This document shows, piece after piece, positions 11,240-23,779 of a stretch of DNA of 64,000 nt. Where the stretch lies: positions 28,744,037 to 28,808,036 of the forward strand of contig BSYO01000004.1 in NCBI GenBank assembly GCA_033239525.1. The letters are read 5' to 3'. The DNA is from Nepenthes gracilis. Taxonomy: Eukaryota > Streptophyta > Magnoliopsida > Caryophyllales > Nepenthaceae. The notes under the pieces were generated by a model. The model did not search any database and was not told the origin of the DNA. It was given only the letters and a program-made list of their open reading frames with translations. Position 1 is the first letter of the stretch. Each line of letters starts with the position of its first letter. A program made the position numbers and the translations under genes.

Positions 11240-14200
11240 TCTAGGTCTGGTTTGAGTACTGAAAGTCGGCTAATACTTAATTGACTACTAGTTTAATATT
11301 ATTGTAGACAATCAGTTTCTCAGCGGAGCGTTTTTTAGCTAACTTTAAATCGGTCAACAGAGCTTCATGTTTCGTCATATTGTTCTTGGCTTAAAACTTT
11401 AATGTTATTGAGTATTTAATCTCAAATCCATCGGGTGTTCTTAATACTATTTTGGCTCCACTTCCTAATTGTGAAGTCGCTATGTCAACATGCAACATCC
11501 ATGTGGGAGATGATCCATGTGGGGTTGCTCCCATGAATCCGTCTGTTTTTTCCGGGATTGGAGTCATCATTTCACTAATAAAGTCGCGAGGGCTTGACCC
11601 TTTCTAAAGTAACAAGCTCTAAATTCTATATAAAACTTGCCTAATTTAACATACTATTTAATCGAGCATTCAGATTCTTCTACTTTTTATAAGAACCTTT
11701 TTAATGGTTGATCAGTCAATTTTATGTTCTTATGGGCTTGAAAATATAGTTAGAACTTTCTCGTAGCGAAGACCAAGGTAAGATAACTTTTTTTGTATGC
11801 ATATATCGAGTCTCTGTATCTAATAGAATTTTACAAATATAGTATATCAGTTGCTAAATCATTATCTCTTTCCCGACTAGAACAACACTCAAGGGTATTT
11901 CTAAGTCAATCAAGTAGAGATATAACTCCTCACTTTCCTTAGGGCACATTAGAAGAGGGGGATCTTTTATGCATTCTTTCAACTCTCGGAATGCTTGTTG
12001 GCACTCCTCTATCTATTAGAAACCATTTGACGTTGCTCCTTTTAATACATTGAAGAATGAGAAATATTTTTTAGCCAGCTTAGCTAAGAATCGAGATAGG
12101 GTGACGAATCTTTCAGTTATCCTTTGGATTTTCTTGATAGTCCAAAGTGGCTCTATATTCTTTATTACTTAAATCTTTTTCGAATTTACTTCTATCCCTC
12201 TATCTAAAACAATAAATCCTAAGAACATATGGCAAGTCACTGCAAAGATATATTTGGTTGGATGTAACTTCATTTCGTATACCCTAAGTACGTCAAATGC
12301 CTTGGCTAGATTTTTAATATGGCCATCAAAAAATACGCTTTTAATGAGTGTTTCATTAACATACGTCTTCATATTTTTTTTGATCTATCACTCAGATATT
12401 TTATTCACCAGCCTTTGGCATATTGCTCTAATATTCTTTAGTTCAAACAACATTATTTTATAATAGTAGATACCCCGATCTATCATAAAAGAAGTTATTT
12501 TCTTGTCTTTTAGATTTATTCGGATTTGTTTATATTCAAAGTAGATATTCATAAAGCTTAGCAATTGATACTTAAATCTTGAGTTAACCAATGTGTTGAT
12601 ATTTGTCATTAATAAATTATCTTTTGGACATATTTTATTCATATCGGTGAGATCGATACACATACTTCACTTTTTGTTAATCTTCTTGACATGGATAACA
12701 TTGAATAAACAATCCAGATAGTTCACCTTTATGTTGAATCTAATATCAATCAATTTTTTGATCTCTTTGTAGATGGCAATGTGTTGTTCTATGAAACCAT
12801 TTTGCCTTTTTTACTTGACCAACTTGTGCCCTAGTATGCGGTTTAACTTGTGAACCGTTATTCTAATTGATATACTCGACATATCAGTCAAAGTTTAGAC
12901 AAAAATATATGAATTATTTTGTAAAAACTTAATTAATCTCTATTTTATATCTAGATTCAGCGAATTACTAATACAAACACATTTCTCCACTTTTGTTGGA
13001 TTTAAAGGATCTATGTGATTTTTCAGGCTGAGTCTATTGGACTTCTCATTCTGAAGAACAAATTGTTCGACTAGTTGAGGAGGAGGCGGGCTATTTATCT
13101 ATTTTAAATAACAATTTCTCTAATCATATCTAGTTAAAAATTTTATATTTAGATATGAGATTAAAATGATTGCTTTAAATGTTATTAAGCACGATCGATT
13201 GTAAATTGAGGAAAGATTTACATCTAGGATGATTAACATATGAGTGGCTATTTTCAGATATATTCTTAATATAACTTTTAGTTGCACTATTCTCTTCACT
13301 TGGACCGATTTGTTGTCAAGCTCATATAGCATTCCATTTGATTGCTCCATTTGATTATTTTTAAACTCTAACTTAATAAACATGTTGAGATTGAAAATAT
13401 TTCTTAAACTTCTATTATTAATAAATACTTATTTCAATTGATAGTTATGGATTTCACTGAAAATGAGTAATGAGATAACAAGAGAATCCGAATTGGGAGA
13501 GATTATATGTACCTTATTATTGTTATTAAAACTAATAATATTATTTTCTACCGCTAGTTTTTATCTCTTATTGGTGGAAGTCTTCTCAGGATGATCTAGG
13601 GCCTTGTTGCCGGTGGATTTTGTTGATACCATATTTATGACTCTGATCGTCATTTGATTCTGTAGTTACTCTAACTGTTTTTCATTATATTTATTATTAC
13701 ATGGATTGAACCTAGAGTTTCCCAAATATTTATTGAGATATTCTTTTGTATTAAGGTCTCCATCTCATTCTACAACATCCAATAGTCTTCAATACCATTC
13801 TCTAGAGATCGATGGTAGAAATAATATTTAGATTGATTACATCATTCTAGATTCTTAAGTAGGTTCGGCCACCTCAAAATTTTTTTGTTCTGTATCTATA
13901 TCAGCATATTTGTCTGGGTGTCATTCAACGGTACAAAAGTGGTCTAAATGATTCATTAGATCAGTATTTCTATTATAGGGCTCCAATATTGACATTTTAA
14001 GTTCACAAAAGAGTCGGTGTCTCTTGATCTTTAAGGTAAATGATGTACGATCTAGTTCGATCATCTGACTAGTAGTGTTCTTTTTAAAAAAACTTGTTGT
14101 TCGATTTACTTTATCCTCTCATCAACTTAAATTGTCCAAGCAACTCTTTTAGTATTGAGAAATGTCATCAACTCAAAGTAATTAGTAGATACAGGTGGTA

Positions 14201-14660
14201 TTTCCTTAATCGAGAGGGTTTTAAACATTCTGCTACTTGACCATTCCTCTTGGTTTGACGAACATCCAGAATCCTAGCTATATTGTGAATTCCATCACTT
14301 AAAGCTTTTTTCTCTAATTCTGAAGCTTCAAGCGGAGAATGATGAGTGCAAAGGGATGCCTTGAGAGCCGCTAGAATCTTTGATTGATAATGAGGTCCCT
14401 TCAAGATATCATTTTTTCATCTCCACCTTCTTCTTGAGGCTGATGTGTGCGAGTGGATGGCTATTGTTTTATGCCATTGATTTTATCTCATAAAGATTTT
14501 AATATCTTTGACATTTTGATATGGGCTGCCAAAGTTTTGACATTAAGATTTGCTCGTAAGCGAGTATTCCCATAGTTACTCTTCTCTGAGTTAAATCCAT
14601 CAAACATGAAGTCCTTTGGTGGTTGGCTAACTTGATTTTATGCCTGTGTATTCACCATTT
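11240..14660 (-). pseudogene. Heavily decayed Ty3/Gypsy gag-pol
   Basis: Read on the minus strand, in genomic order from right to left: gag-like sequence (about 14660-14160); an aspartic-protease-like stretch at about 13390-13120 ending in wording of the ILDVNLSSIYN type; reverse transcriptase at about 12850-12160, with segments matching the Gypsy pattern (MCIDLTDMNKICPKDN, DRGIYYYKIMLFELKN, MKLHPTKYIF); and RNase H at about 11510-11270 (LHVDIATSQLGSGAKIV, then YNNIKLVVN). The DD box is degraded to YVNE. Many stops and indels occur throughout and no integrase was recognised, so the copy is long dead. Composition is strongly AT-biased, as expected from decay of methylated cytosines. The family call is secure; the lineage (possibly Tat/Athila-like) is a guess. 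Confidence 0.8.
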
Positions 14661-14787
14661 TGCTTTATTAAAAGTATAAAAAACTTTTAGGTGGGTGAAA
14701 CTTTAACTGTGTTTTCACATATAAAATCAATTGTACATACTTGGAATATGGACAATATTTGAATAAAATTTGATCTGACTTTCATAC

Positions 14788-14934
14788 TTTTTAATTCAAA
14801 TCCTACACACTACAACAATTAATAAGAAGTTAGAGGATACAAAATTTGCTCTCCGATATATCTTTTAACACTCAAATAAAAATTTTTTTATGAGAATGAA
14901 AGATAATAAGGGTTTAAAGATGAGTAAATGTGAG
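14788..14934. repeat. Direct repeat flanking the Gypsy remnant (right, LTR-like)
   Basis: Partner of 10835-10982 in the same orientation; both share TTTTTAATTCAAATC, ACAACAATTAATAA-type and AAATGT(C/G)AG segments. It is probably part of the element's 5' LTR, since the pol lies on the minus strand. Sequence from 14935 to about 15130 may continue the LTR but has no recognisable partner. Confidence 0.55.
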
Positions 14935-16174
14935 ATAATATTAGAACTAGAGGATTAGGCTCTGCAATTATTAAAAGACACAAATATATCGAAATTGGTG
15001 CTATGTACTTACATGTTCTCTTCCGTATTCGGGATCCTTTTGACTAAGAAAATGATATACATATATAACCTTACATCCAATCAATGTGTCTTTTTAAAAT
15101 TGATATGACTATACATTAATTGAGATATTACACTAGTTGAAGACCCAATCATAGAAAACTATCTATTTAATATACCCGTTTATCTATCGAGTTATATAAT
15201 CGTTTGTTAGGATTTAGTAATTGGTTTAACTCTTTGTTGGGCCATTTGTTACCGCAATTTTTTATATTTTTTAATAATTTATCCATTTTGGTATTTGACG
15301 AGTCAAATGTGCGGACAATTCCCAATCCTCGTCTATTTCATATTTAACAATTTTATCGTTTTATATTTCTTCACAAACTTACAATTCGAGGGTACTTATT
15401 TTATTAGGTCAAGCAGATCTTATTATATATATATCAACATATAATAAAAGAATTTGTTTTCTTTAAAATTTATTTTCTTGAATAATATAAAACAAAATCA
15501 TATATTTATATGGAGATTTTTTTTTAAATTTTTTTTAGAATTTACAAAATATTTCCATAAAGGGAGATTTAATAATCAAATTTTAATTTATTTTGTACGC
15601 ATGTCTTTTTTTATCTGTTAGGATGTAAAGACAAAAATTATGGAGCAAAATTAGATATGATGGAGAGCATTAAATTAACATTAATCAGCTAATCAACCAG
15701 TCTACTTGTATTTATTAATTATATTTTTAGTCTTTATAGTCCCACAACATTTTTATGGATTGTGTGATATTTGATTATTAGAATCTAAAATATAAAATTA
15801 TGAGTAATATTATTTATATATTTACTTGTATACTAAGTTATGAAAAGTAAATGTGAATCTCACATTATTTTAATATTATCTATGTGATTAATTTTTAAGC
15901 AACTACACATGTTTAATTAAATTATTTAATTTTTATTGAATTTTTTTAATTAAAATTATAGAAATCTAATTTCATAATTTTGCAGTAACTGTTATAAAAG
16001 GTGATATGGAAAATATGTATTTTTAACTTTGAGTTTAAACAATTAAATTTAACATATAATTTGTTCTTTAAAATTAAGTTAGGAAAATATATTTTTATAG
16101 TTTAGCCATTTTTTTTTATAAAAGTTATTCTTATTTTATTAAATTGGATGAATATAAGTTACTAGAAAAGTTTA
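14935..16174. other. AT-rich DNA without recognisable gene
   Basis: Long A/T runs and short frames only. The left end may be residual Gypsy LTR. Nothing with domain character is visible before the solo LTR. Confidence 0.5.
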
Positions 16175-16884
16175 TGTTGGGGATCACTCCCATAAAGAAG
16201 TTCTAGTGAATTGAGAACTAGACTGCTTTGGCGGGTAAGGCTCAGACGGTCAACTGAAAGTTGACCGGTTTGGTGAGCAAGGTTTCAGACGGTCAACCGG
16301 GAGTTGACCGGATTGGCGGTTAACATTGCCGGTTCGATGTTAATCGGTTTGGAGGTTTAGTTAACCGGTTTTTGAGAGATTTCTGGAGTGCAACTTCTCA
16401 GACGGTCAACAGGTGTGTTGACCGGTCGTAAAGAACGCGAACGGCCTACAGTTGGCCGCCCACTTGGAAATCCTGTACAATGCCAACTCAGCAGATTTTT
16501 TGGGGATATGTGATCTCAGACGGTTATACTGAAAGCGTTTTTTCTGGCAGGGAATATTCACATTGTTGGCAAGGATTAATTCTGTCCTTTTATGTGAATA
16601 AGATTACCTTAGTTTAGTGTGTGCGTGTACAGTTTTTTTGCAGAAGATTGTGAGAGTAAGAGAAAAACGGTGAAGGAGTGCTCTTCGATTTCTCTTTGTT
16701 CTCTACTACTGTTTCCAAAAATCTCATATAGTGAAATACGTTTCAGTGGACGGATTGTCCCGTGATTTTTCCCTTGATTGAAAAGGATTTTCCACGTAAA
16801 AATCTGGTGTTCATTGTTTATTCTTCATTCATATTCCTTACTGTCTTCATTAGACCGAAAAGTAGTCCGCCCTCTTTCCCAACA
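16175..16884 (+). repeat. Solo LTR of the same Copia family as the element at 5396-10800
   Basis: About 710 bp starting TGTTGGGGATCACTCCC and ending TTTCCCAACA. It shares most blocks with the 681-bp LTRs, including the repeated GGTCAAC..TTGACCGG motifs, the GAGTAAGAGAAAAACGGTGAA segment and the U5 block (about 16721-16805). No internal domain follows and no primer site is present, so it is a solo LTR from LTR-LTR recombination. Flanks GTTTA and AATTA match at only three of five bases, so the target duplication has decayed or lies elsewhere. Confidence 0.88.
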
Positions 16885-17779
16885 AATTAATCAAGTACAA
16901 ATTAAATATTTTAGTTTGCAATATTTATGATCCACGAACCACGATCGCACATAGGAAATTGTTTTATAGCAATTATAATGCCATTACCTGCTGTATAGTT
17001 TGATATTTTTATCATATGTGAAGTGGGCATCAGTATAATTGTTCGCCGTAGATACTTTGATCACATTTTTAAGCTACTATTAGGATATCTTTGAATAATA
17101 AGTTATTAACTTAATAATTTCTTTTTATATGGGTGTATTAATATCAATAAATAAATATAATGCCAAGTTATTGTGGATATTTAAGAAGTGATTAAAAAGT
17201 AATATGGTAGTAAAACTAATTATTAATAAATAAAAGCAATGTGTCTTTGATCATAATGTAAATAAATCTGATTGTATCACGAATATAAAATTTAGTAGAT
17301 CTAATTAATTATTTTTCATACATTTAAAATTTTAAATAATTTTATTAAATAACATTGAAATTTAAAAAATTCAGATCTGACAAACAAATACACAGGACTC
17401 GATAAATTAACACCGACCTGCATAGGACCCCATTGGACACCGTTCAGACACAAAACCATGGCCTGCTCTCAAATAGTTATAAGGATAAAACATTCACCAA
17501 GAGAATATGATGCTGCGCCAACTCCTGTCCAACTCCTACTGCAAATCCAAGCCTCCTACTCTAAGGGGAAGAAAAATAGAAAATGTAAGTTGAATGCTCA
17601 ACAAGTATCATCATGAATAAAACTTGCTTGCAAATTAGAGGGAGAGTACATAAAATCAAATATCGAGGCCAACAACCAATTCTACTTTGAACTCCGCTAT
17701 ATATACTGAAATCACTATACATCTATAGTAGATGTCAATCCAAATCCAAAACCAAGTCCAAATCTAAATTTTTAATATT
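16885..17779. other. Intergenic DNA, no gene recognised
   Basis: AT-rich to about 17340, then less biased sequence up to the minisatellite. No coding or element signature was found. The less biased part may belong to the same unidentified repeat as the 46-bp array. Confidence 0.45.
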
Positions 17780-18162
17780 GACTACATTTTAGGCCTATAA
17801 CTATTCGATCATCTTTTATTATATTGATTACATTTTAAGCCTATAACTACTCGGCCATCATTTATCATATTGGCTACATTTCAATCCTGCAACTACTTAT
17901 CTATCATTTATCATATCGGCTACATTTTAGGCCTGCAATTACTCTACCATCATTTATCATATTGGCTATATTTTAAATCTACAACTGCTCAACTATCATT
18001 TATCATATAAGTTATATTCTAGGCTTGTAACTAATCGGCCAATTATTCATCATATCGGTCATATTTTAGGCCTGCAATTCTTTAGTCATCACTTATTATA
18101 TCTACTATATTTTATGCTTACAATTACTCAGTTATCATTTATCATATTAGTTATATTTTAGG
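17780..18162. repeat. 46-bp tandem repeat (minisatellite), about 8.3 copies
   Basis: Successive units begin G(A/G)CTACATTTTA and end ATCATTTATCATAT. Seven units are 46 bp and one is 47 bp, followed by a partial copy. Units differ from each other at many positions, so the array is old. It reads with no stable frame and is probably noncoding. Confidence 0.9.
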
Positions 18163-18359
18163 GCATTGGATTCCCCTATCTCCAAACATATAACGACCCA
18201 CCAATGTCTCAGACCACCATGACCCTACATGCATATCGATCAGCTAAATTTCATACATACATATAGATATAAAATACACATATAAAAATATCAGATATTA
18301 AATTAGACTATATGTTAGAGATATTTGTCTAATTGGCATATTCCGTGACCATATATATT

Positions 18360-19370
18360 ATTGTATAGATGTCGGGTTATGGGTTGTCGCGTTCAATATC
18401 AACATTTATCCATTACTGTCCGTTCCGACTTTTAGGGATTCCGCACCTGCCGTGTGCTCTCTAGTCGCTCGAGCCCGTCCAAACCTCCGCGCCCTCCGTG
18501 CGCTCGCTACCCGCTCTACCTTAAAAAACAAAATGGCCCCCCTCGCTATGCGCTGCCCCGTGCTCGAGCCCAAAATCCAGAATGGTCCCTGCTCGCTGTG
18601 CGTCGACCTGCGCTCGAGCGCACGTAGGGTTTTTCTGGAAACCCATCGTGCGCTCGAGCGTCGATACAACGGGCAAGTTTTTAAATGTGAATTTTGAGTC
18701 ATCTATAAATTCTTGGCTTATATGTTTGGAACCCTAGGACTCTTGACAGATTACTTTCGTATCCCACTTAAGAAGAAAGTTGTTCATACTTCATTGATAT
18801 TGCTTCTCTTGAGAAAACCAAAAAGCTATGAGATTGAGTTTAATGTTCTAAGAAGTTTTCTCTTCACTTTTTTTTAACCATTTAAACACTTTCTTCTACC
18901 TTTGTTGGAGACGTTGGTGAGTTGAAGAAGGAGACTCGATTGTGTTTGGCAATTCAAGTGGCTAAAAAGGAAAGATTGACGTGAAGACCGGAAGGTATTC
19001 GGTTCCGTTGCCACGGACAAATCCAAGGAGTTTCTTGGTAGGGATCACGAGACGGGAGTAAGTCGGCTAGGTTAGCGCGTCGTTATCACCCGATTTGTAA
19101 GTTGATTTTCATAGTACATTGCTTCTCTGACCGTTGAAGCCCGGAAGGTTTTTTTCGATTACATGGGTATCGAGTTTTTCCTTCATCACCAAAAATCGTG
19201 CCTTATATTATTGTTTATGCTCATCTATATTTTGCATGATTGTTAATCTCATTAGCATTTAGAATTAAATATTCTTTACGTGTATTGGATATTTAATTTT
19301 TACTACTTCCGCTATATTTATCGGGGTCGAAACTTGATTGTATAACCTAGGACAAAAAGTCATTTTTCAC
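18360..19370 (+). repeat. Probable LTR or 5' leader of an unidentified retroelement, with a GC-rich core
   Basis: 18420-18680 is strikingly GC-rich against its surroundings and holds several CGCTCGAGCG-type palindromes. The following 700 bases (TGGCTAAAAAGG, GGAGTTTCTTGG, TCACCAAAAATCGTGCC) resemble the U5 side of long Copia LTRs as I remember them. No matching second LTR, TG..CA pair with target duplication, or coding domain was found. The open frames on both strands here are by-products of the GC content. Confidence 0.35.
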
Positions 19371-21030
19371 TATAGAAAATGTTACAAATACTTGCATTAA
19401 TTTCATTCCAAGTAGATTTGTCAAAAGGATACTTTGAAGTGTTCAAATCGCACGCTTCTCTCCCTGCTTTGCGTGCCTCTTTTCTCTTCAAACATGCCAT
19501 TCCTTTACCTATCCTCACATTTCTCCTTCACCAACGATAACTCCAGCACAGGTGATGATAGTGACCACGATGGCAGCAACCCAACGATGACAATGACAGC
19601 GCATGCAAGTTGACGATAGCTTTCTCTTTCTTCACCCCGCCTCAAACCCATTTTCCACGATTTAACCAAATTTTTTCAAATCGGTACATGCAACCATAAA
19701 ATCGGAATCTACAAGAAGAAGAGAAGGATTCACTTGCCTCGATTTTACCTATTTTCTCCGGCGACGATGGCGATGGCAACAACTCCTCCTTCGGCTCATG
19801 ATTTCCTTCCTTCCCTTCATACCTGTGCGCAAAATGGAGGGTAAATCACAAAGAGGACTTCGTCGACTTCCGATCCCAGTGTCGACTCCTCGACAACAGC
19901 GGCCGACGGCGACAATGACGGCCGCTCCTCCCTCTCTCTATTCTTCTCACTTTCTTTTCTTCTCTCCCCCCTTTCTTTTCTTTCTTTCCTTTTCTACCAC
20001 CTCGAGCCTCCCCTTCCCTTTTTCATTTATAATAATAATATTATTATCATTTTATTTTATTTATATTATATAAATTTATAACATTTAACTGGAATATTAC
20101 AGCTTAATCATTAACTACGTACTAATTATCAATTGGAAAAAACTAATTCAAGACTAAACGATTTTAAATTGGGCTTTTTAAAATTTTTATCCGAATTTTA
20201 CATGCTAAAAATTAAAAGAAGAGTTTAAAAATATAAAAATATTCTTCGTTATGTAAGTTAGTGTTGTACTAGATAAACTAAAAAATGAAACATAGGAGAA
20301 AAAAATGGGTTTTGTGTGGAGCAAAGCTTCATGCAATGTGATTTTTTGAAAAGAAACATTATCTAGAGGATATGTGGCTTTAGGCTTCATATTGGAGGAA
20401 CCTTAGTTACCTTCCTCAAACCAATAATTGGGAAGAATGGTTATTAGAAAACTGCTTGTCCGTAATTACTCTGAATAGCTGATTGAATTTATTGTGCATT
20501 ACTCAATTTTCATAGTTGTTCTATTCTTTTATAAAAGCTAGTTGAATGGTATTAGTGGAAGAAGTCACAAATGATTATAATGAGCGCATATGTTATGCCA
20601 TGTTTCCTTATCTTCAGGATCTAAGTGGATATTCAAAAGATTCTAGATTTAATAGGTCTTCTAAATAACTTGTTGTGAATTCATAAATCGTCAGATGCAT
20701 TATCTTGATTGCAATTTATATGGCATATCATTTGATATTAAATTCCCTGACTCTGGTTAACGACCTTGCTCATTTTGTTGCACTAGTCTAAACTGACAAA
20801 GCGGAGCTCTAATTGGCAACCAATTTGACTTCTTCAATTTAGGATGAGCCATTATAATAGGACCGTTTGTCACTTTAATAATCCGATATTAAGGCGGTTT
20901 GGCAGTTTGTGTTTTATCTATTTAACAATATAGCCACATAGTTACTCCACCCTTTGCCACCCATGCGCCTCATAAGCTCAAACTTGGTGGCTTAACCGTT
21001 GGAATATGGATTGTTTTTGCATTAGCTCAT
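19371..21030. other. Intergenic and repeat-derived DNA without recognisable gene
   Basis: Contains a pyrimidine-rich tract (about 19920-20060) whose translation is low-complexity Ser/Phe/Pro and not a credible protein, then AT-rich sequence. No domain was seen. Confidence 0.45.
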
Positions 21031-21745
21031 ATCCGACTAGTTAGATGACAAAGAATTGACCAAAGTGGTAAATTTATCGAAATGGTGCCGCTAGGGCAAA
21101 GTTACAAGCCAAGTCAAACACTAAGCCAACCAAGCAGTAAGAGACCGTCCGGCCAGACAACAATGAGAGTGACCTACAAGAGGCCGACTGGATGGAATTA
21201 GAAGCCGACAGGGAGGTTGGACGGCTGATTGACTAGGAGCATCCAGGTAAGTATGGCCAAGTTAGGATGAGGCCGGCTGGGGAGGTGGTCAAGGACACTA
21301 ACTGATTGCTGAAGGTAGCCTAGTTTGAAAGAGTTGGTCATTTACAAAGTTTACGCGGATAGTTGACTTTACAAAAAATGTAGTTGACTTTTCAGAATTA
21401 GTAGTCGACCTTGTAGAGCAAATCAATTACACTCAGCAGGAAGGCAATTTTACAAAGTAGGTGGCAGGTTTTACATTGTACGCAACCGTTTTATATAGCA
21501 AGTGCCACCCCGTGTATTTGTATATATATGTGCGTGTACATTGTTGCGTTTAAAGTGTGAAGAAGTAGAGAAATACAAAAGTCGTTCTTTTGCTCTTATT
21601 ATCTGTTCTTTGAAGGGTTTTGTAGCCAATGAGATTTTGTAACCAAAATTTTACACAGTAAAATTTTTGTAGATTAAATATCTCGTGATTTTTTTTCATA
21701 TTTAGAAGAGAATTTTTACGTAAAATTGTGTATTTTTAGTTCCTC
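21030..21745 (+). repeat. Decayed LTR related to the one at 30228-31268
   Basis: About 21340-21410 (AGTTGACTTTACAAAAAATG, then GTTGACTTTTCAGAATT) matches the reverse complement of 30870-30920. The segments rich in GGCCG(A/G)CTGG at 21140-21280 have counterparts at 30990-31110. The U5-like block with CCAATGAGATTTTGT and TTTTTACGTAAAAT lies at 21622-21730. The outer borders are not visible. Confidence 0.45.
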
Positions 21746-23060
21746 CCTTTTTTTTGTTGTGTGTGTGATCATCGTCATCATCTCCTCTCGACTTCACCGT
21801 CTAACCAGCACCATTTTTCCTTACATTGACGACTCGATACTGCAGCCACTCAGCCTCCTGTGAATCCAAAGTCTCCTGACATTTTAAATCCTAATCTTTA
21901 CTCTCAAAATCAATGACCATCTACCAACTCCCAAGGAATTTTGAATTTGGGGTTTGGGTCATCTCTCTCCATTTGAACCAGGTTTTATTTCATGAAAAAT
22001 GTATGTTCAAATACATTCCATTTGGCATAAAAAATCTTTGCTCGGGGAAGAAAAGTCACCCACTTTGAAATGAAGAAGTAATCTGTGTCTGTTTGCGAAA
22101 ATCGACAGCCCCACCAAACACCAAATACCAAAGACTGACAACTTGTTGGACCAATCCACTTTGTTGCAACTGTCTTACCTCTTTTGTTTTCTTCCAAATA
22201 ATTATGCGGGACATACGTTGATTTTATTCCATTCTAATGTGGGGGGATTAGTATTATTTAAATTAATAATAATATTTATTGATATTTAATAAATTTATTA
22301 ATATAAATAATTTAATCAAATATCATAAATATGTCTTAAAAAATAACTATACAATATCACTCGCTATTTAAAATGGGGGAAAGCCCACGTGGTAAACAAT
22401 AATTTGTCGCCTCTACAATGACCTAGAAAAATCTTTATATATACATGACAACTTGTGCACATTGGACAACTTGTGCATTATGACAAAAAAATAACTTTCT
22501 TAATATAAGATAAATATAACGTGTACAGAACAAGTTATTAGATTTTAGGAAACTCTATATGAATCTCATGCCAACCACACACTATTTTTTAAAGTTATTG
22601 TTGCCGACGTGGCTCTAGCAATTAACTTGGGACTCAAATTATAGCTTTGAATGCCAATATTTTAAATTCATCTATGTCATTTGAACGAGGCTAGCATGCA
22701 AGTTGACGTTCAAAGTCCAAATACCACTATATAGGAGAATTTAATTTTTTAGCTCAAAAATTAGTGAAGGCTCGAAAGGAGCCATTCAAAAATAGAATGG
22801 GCGCTAAATAGAGAGATAAATGGGAAAAAAGAACTTATTTTTGATCATTTATTTGGGGTCCGATTTATATTATATTTTTTATAAATTTTAAGTAAGTTAA
22901 TTTTATTCATGTGAAGAATATACTATGAGTTACTTTTGTCTCTATATTTTCTTATTATTCATAGTTAGAGTTTATATACTCATATTAGTGGTATAAATAA
23001 GGTATTTTGGGTTAGCATCAATCAAATTTGGCATTTATAGTGTGTTATAAATGAATTTGC
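21746..23060. other. AT-rich DNA without recognisable gene
   Basis: The short frames have no domain character. A moderately GC-balanced stretch near 21770-22200 could be old genic or leader sequence, but I cannot assign it. Confidence 0.4.
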
Positions 23061-23268
23061 TTGAAGAGATTATTTAAAAATAGATCTCAAATATAGTAGA
23101 GATAATTTTTGACAAAAAGTCTAGTAATTTATCTCTTATTGAGAAGGATTTTTTATATAAAATTGTATGTTGAATTTGTATATTTAATTGTGTATTTAGT
23201 TATTTTTTCTCAAAAGTTTAATTGAAAAAAAAAAATGGAATGGCTTGTGATGTGGAGATTCCCCAACA
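23060..23268 (+). repeat. Possible LTR 3' end (U5-like block ending CCCCAACA)
   Basis: TTATCTCTTATTGAGAAGG followed by TTTTTTATATAAAATTG at about 23125-23172 resembles the U5 block of the Copia LTRs. The canonical end CCCCAACA occurs at 23261-23268. No start or target duplication is visible. Confidence 0.3.
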
Positions 23269-23779
23269 TAGATATGTATTACAATGTAACATTTTGTTTT
23301 ATGTCTTGTGCCATATTTTGCACAATAAGAATTCTCTTTATTGTGTGTTCTTAGTGATTGTTTTTCTTCATTATGTAATAAAAAAAAAACTATTCTTTTA
23401 TTTTTTTTCTTTAATTATATCTACTTAGTTTCATTCTTAGCTGATAGATTTTTTTTTTTATTCCAATGTCTCATTTGATTGGAATATTCTTCAATAACTA
23501 TGCATAAATGATCTCCAACTTTACAAGACATTGCGGTTTTTTTAATAGAATTGTCTATGAAAATCCTAATACATCAAACTTTTTTAAAATTTAATAAATA
23601 GTCATTATTCCTTTTTATAAAATATAAACATATATTTGTAATGAATCATAATAGGTTAATTATTATGATGATTGCTAATTATGTATATGAGAATTTGTTG
23701 GTTGCAATGATCAATAGTCGAACGATTACCAACTTAGCAACTAGTAAAAAAGGTCTCACGATAATTTACTCTTCTTGTT

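Noticed and set aside
16170..16889. Target duplication for the solo LTR at 16175-16884
   Set aside because: Flanking pentamers GTTTA and AATTA share only three of five bases, not enough to claim.
17780..18162. CRISPR-like array
   Set aside because: Units are contiguous and diverged with no spacer structure, in plant nuclear DNA; it is a minisatellite.
18406..18702. Overlapping open frames on both strands
   Set aside because: They arise from the GC-rich palindromic block, where stop codons are rare; no plausible protein.
19798..20073. Open frame of about 90 residues rich in Ser, Phe and Pro
   Set aside because: It follows a pyrimidine-rich tract; composition is low-complexity and no domain is present.
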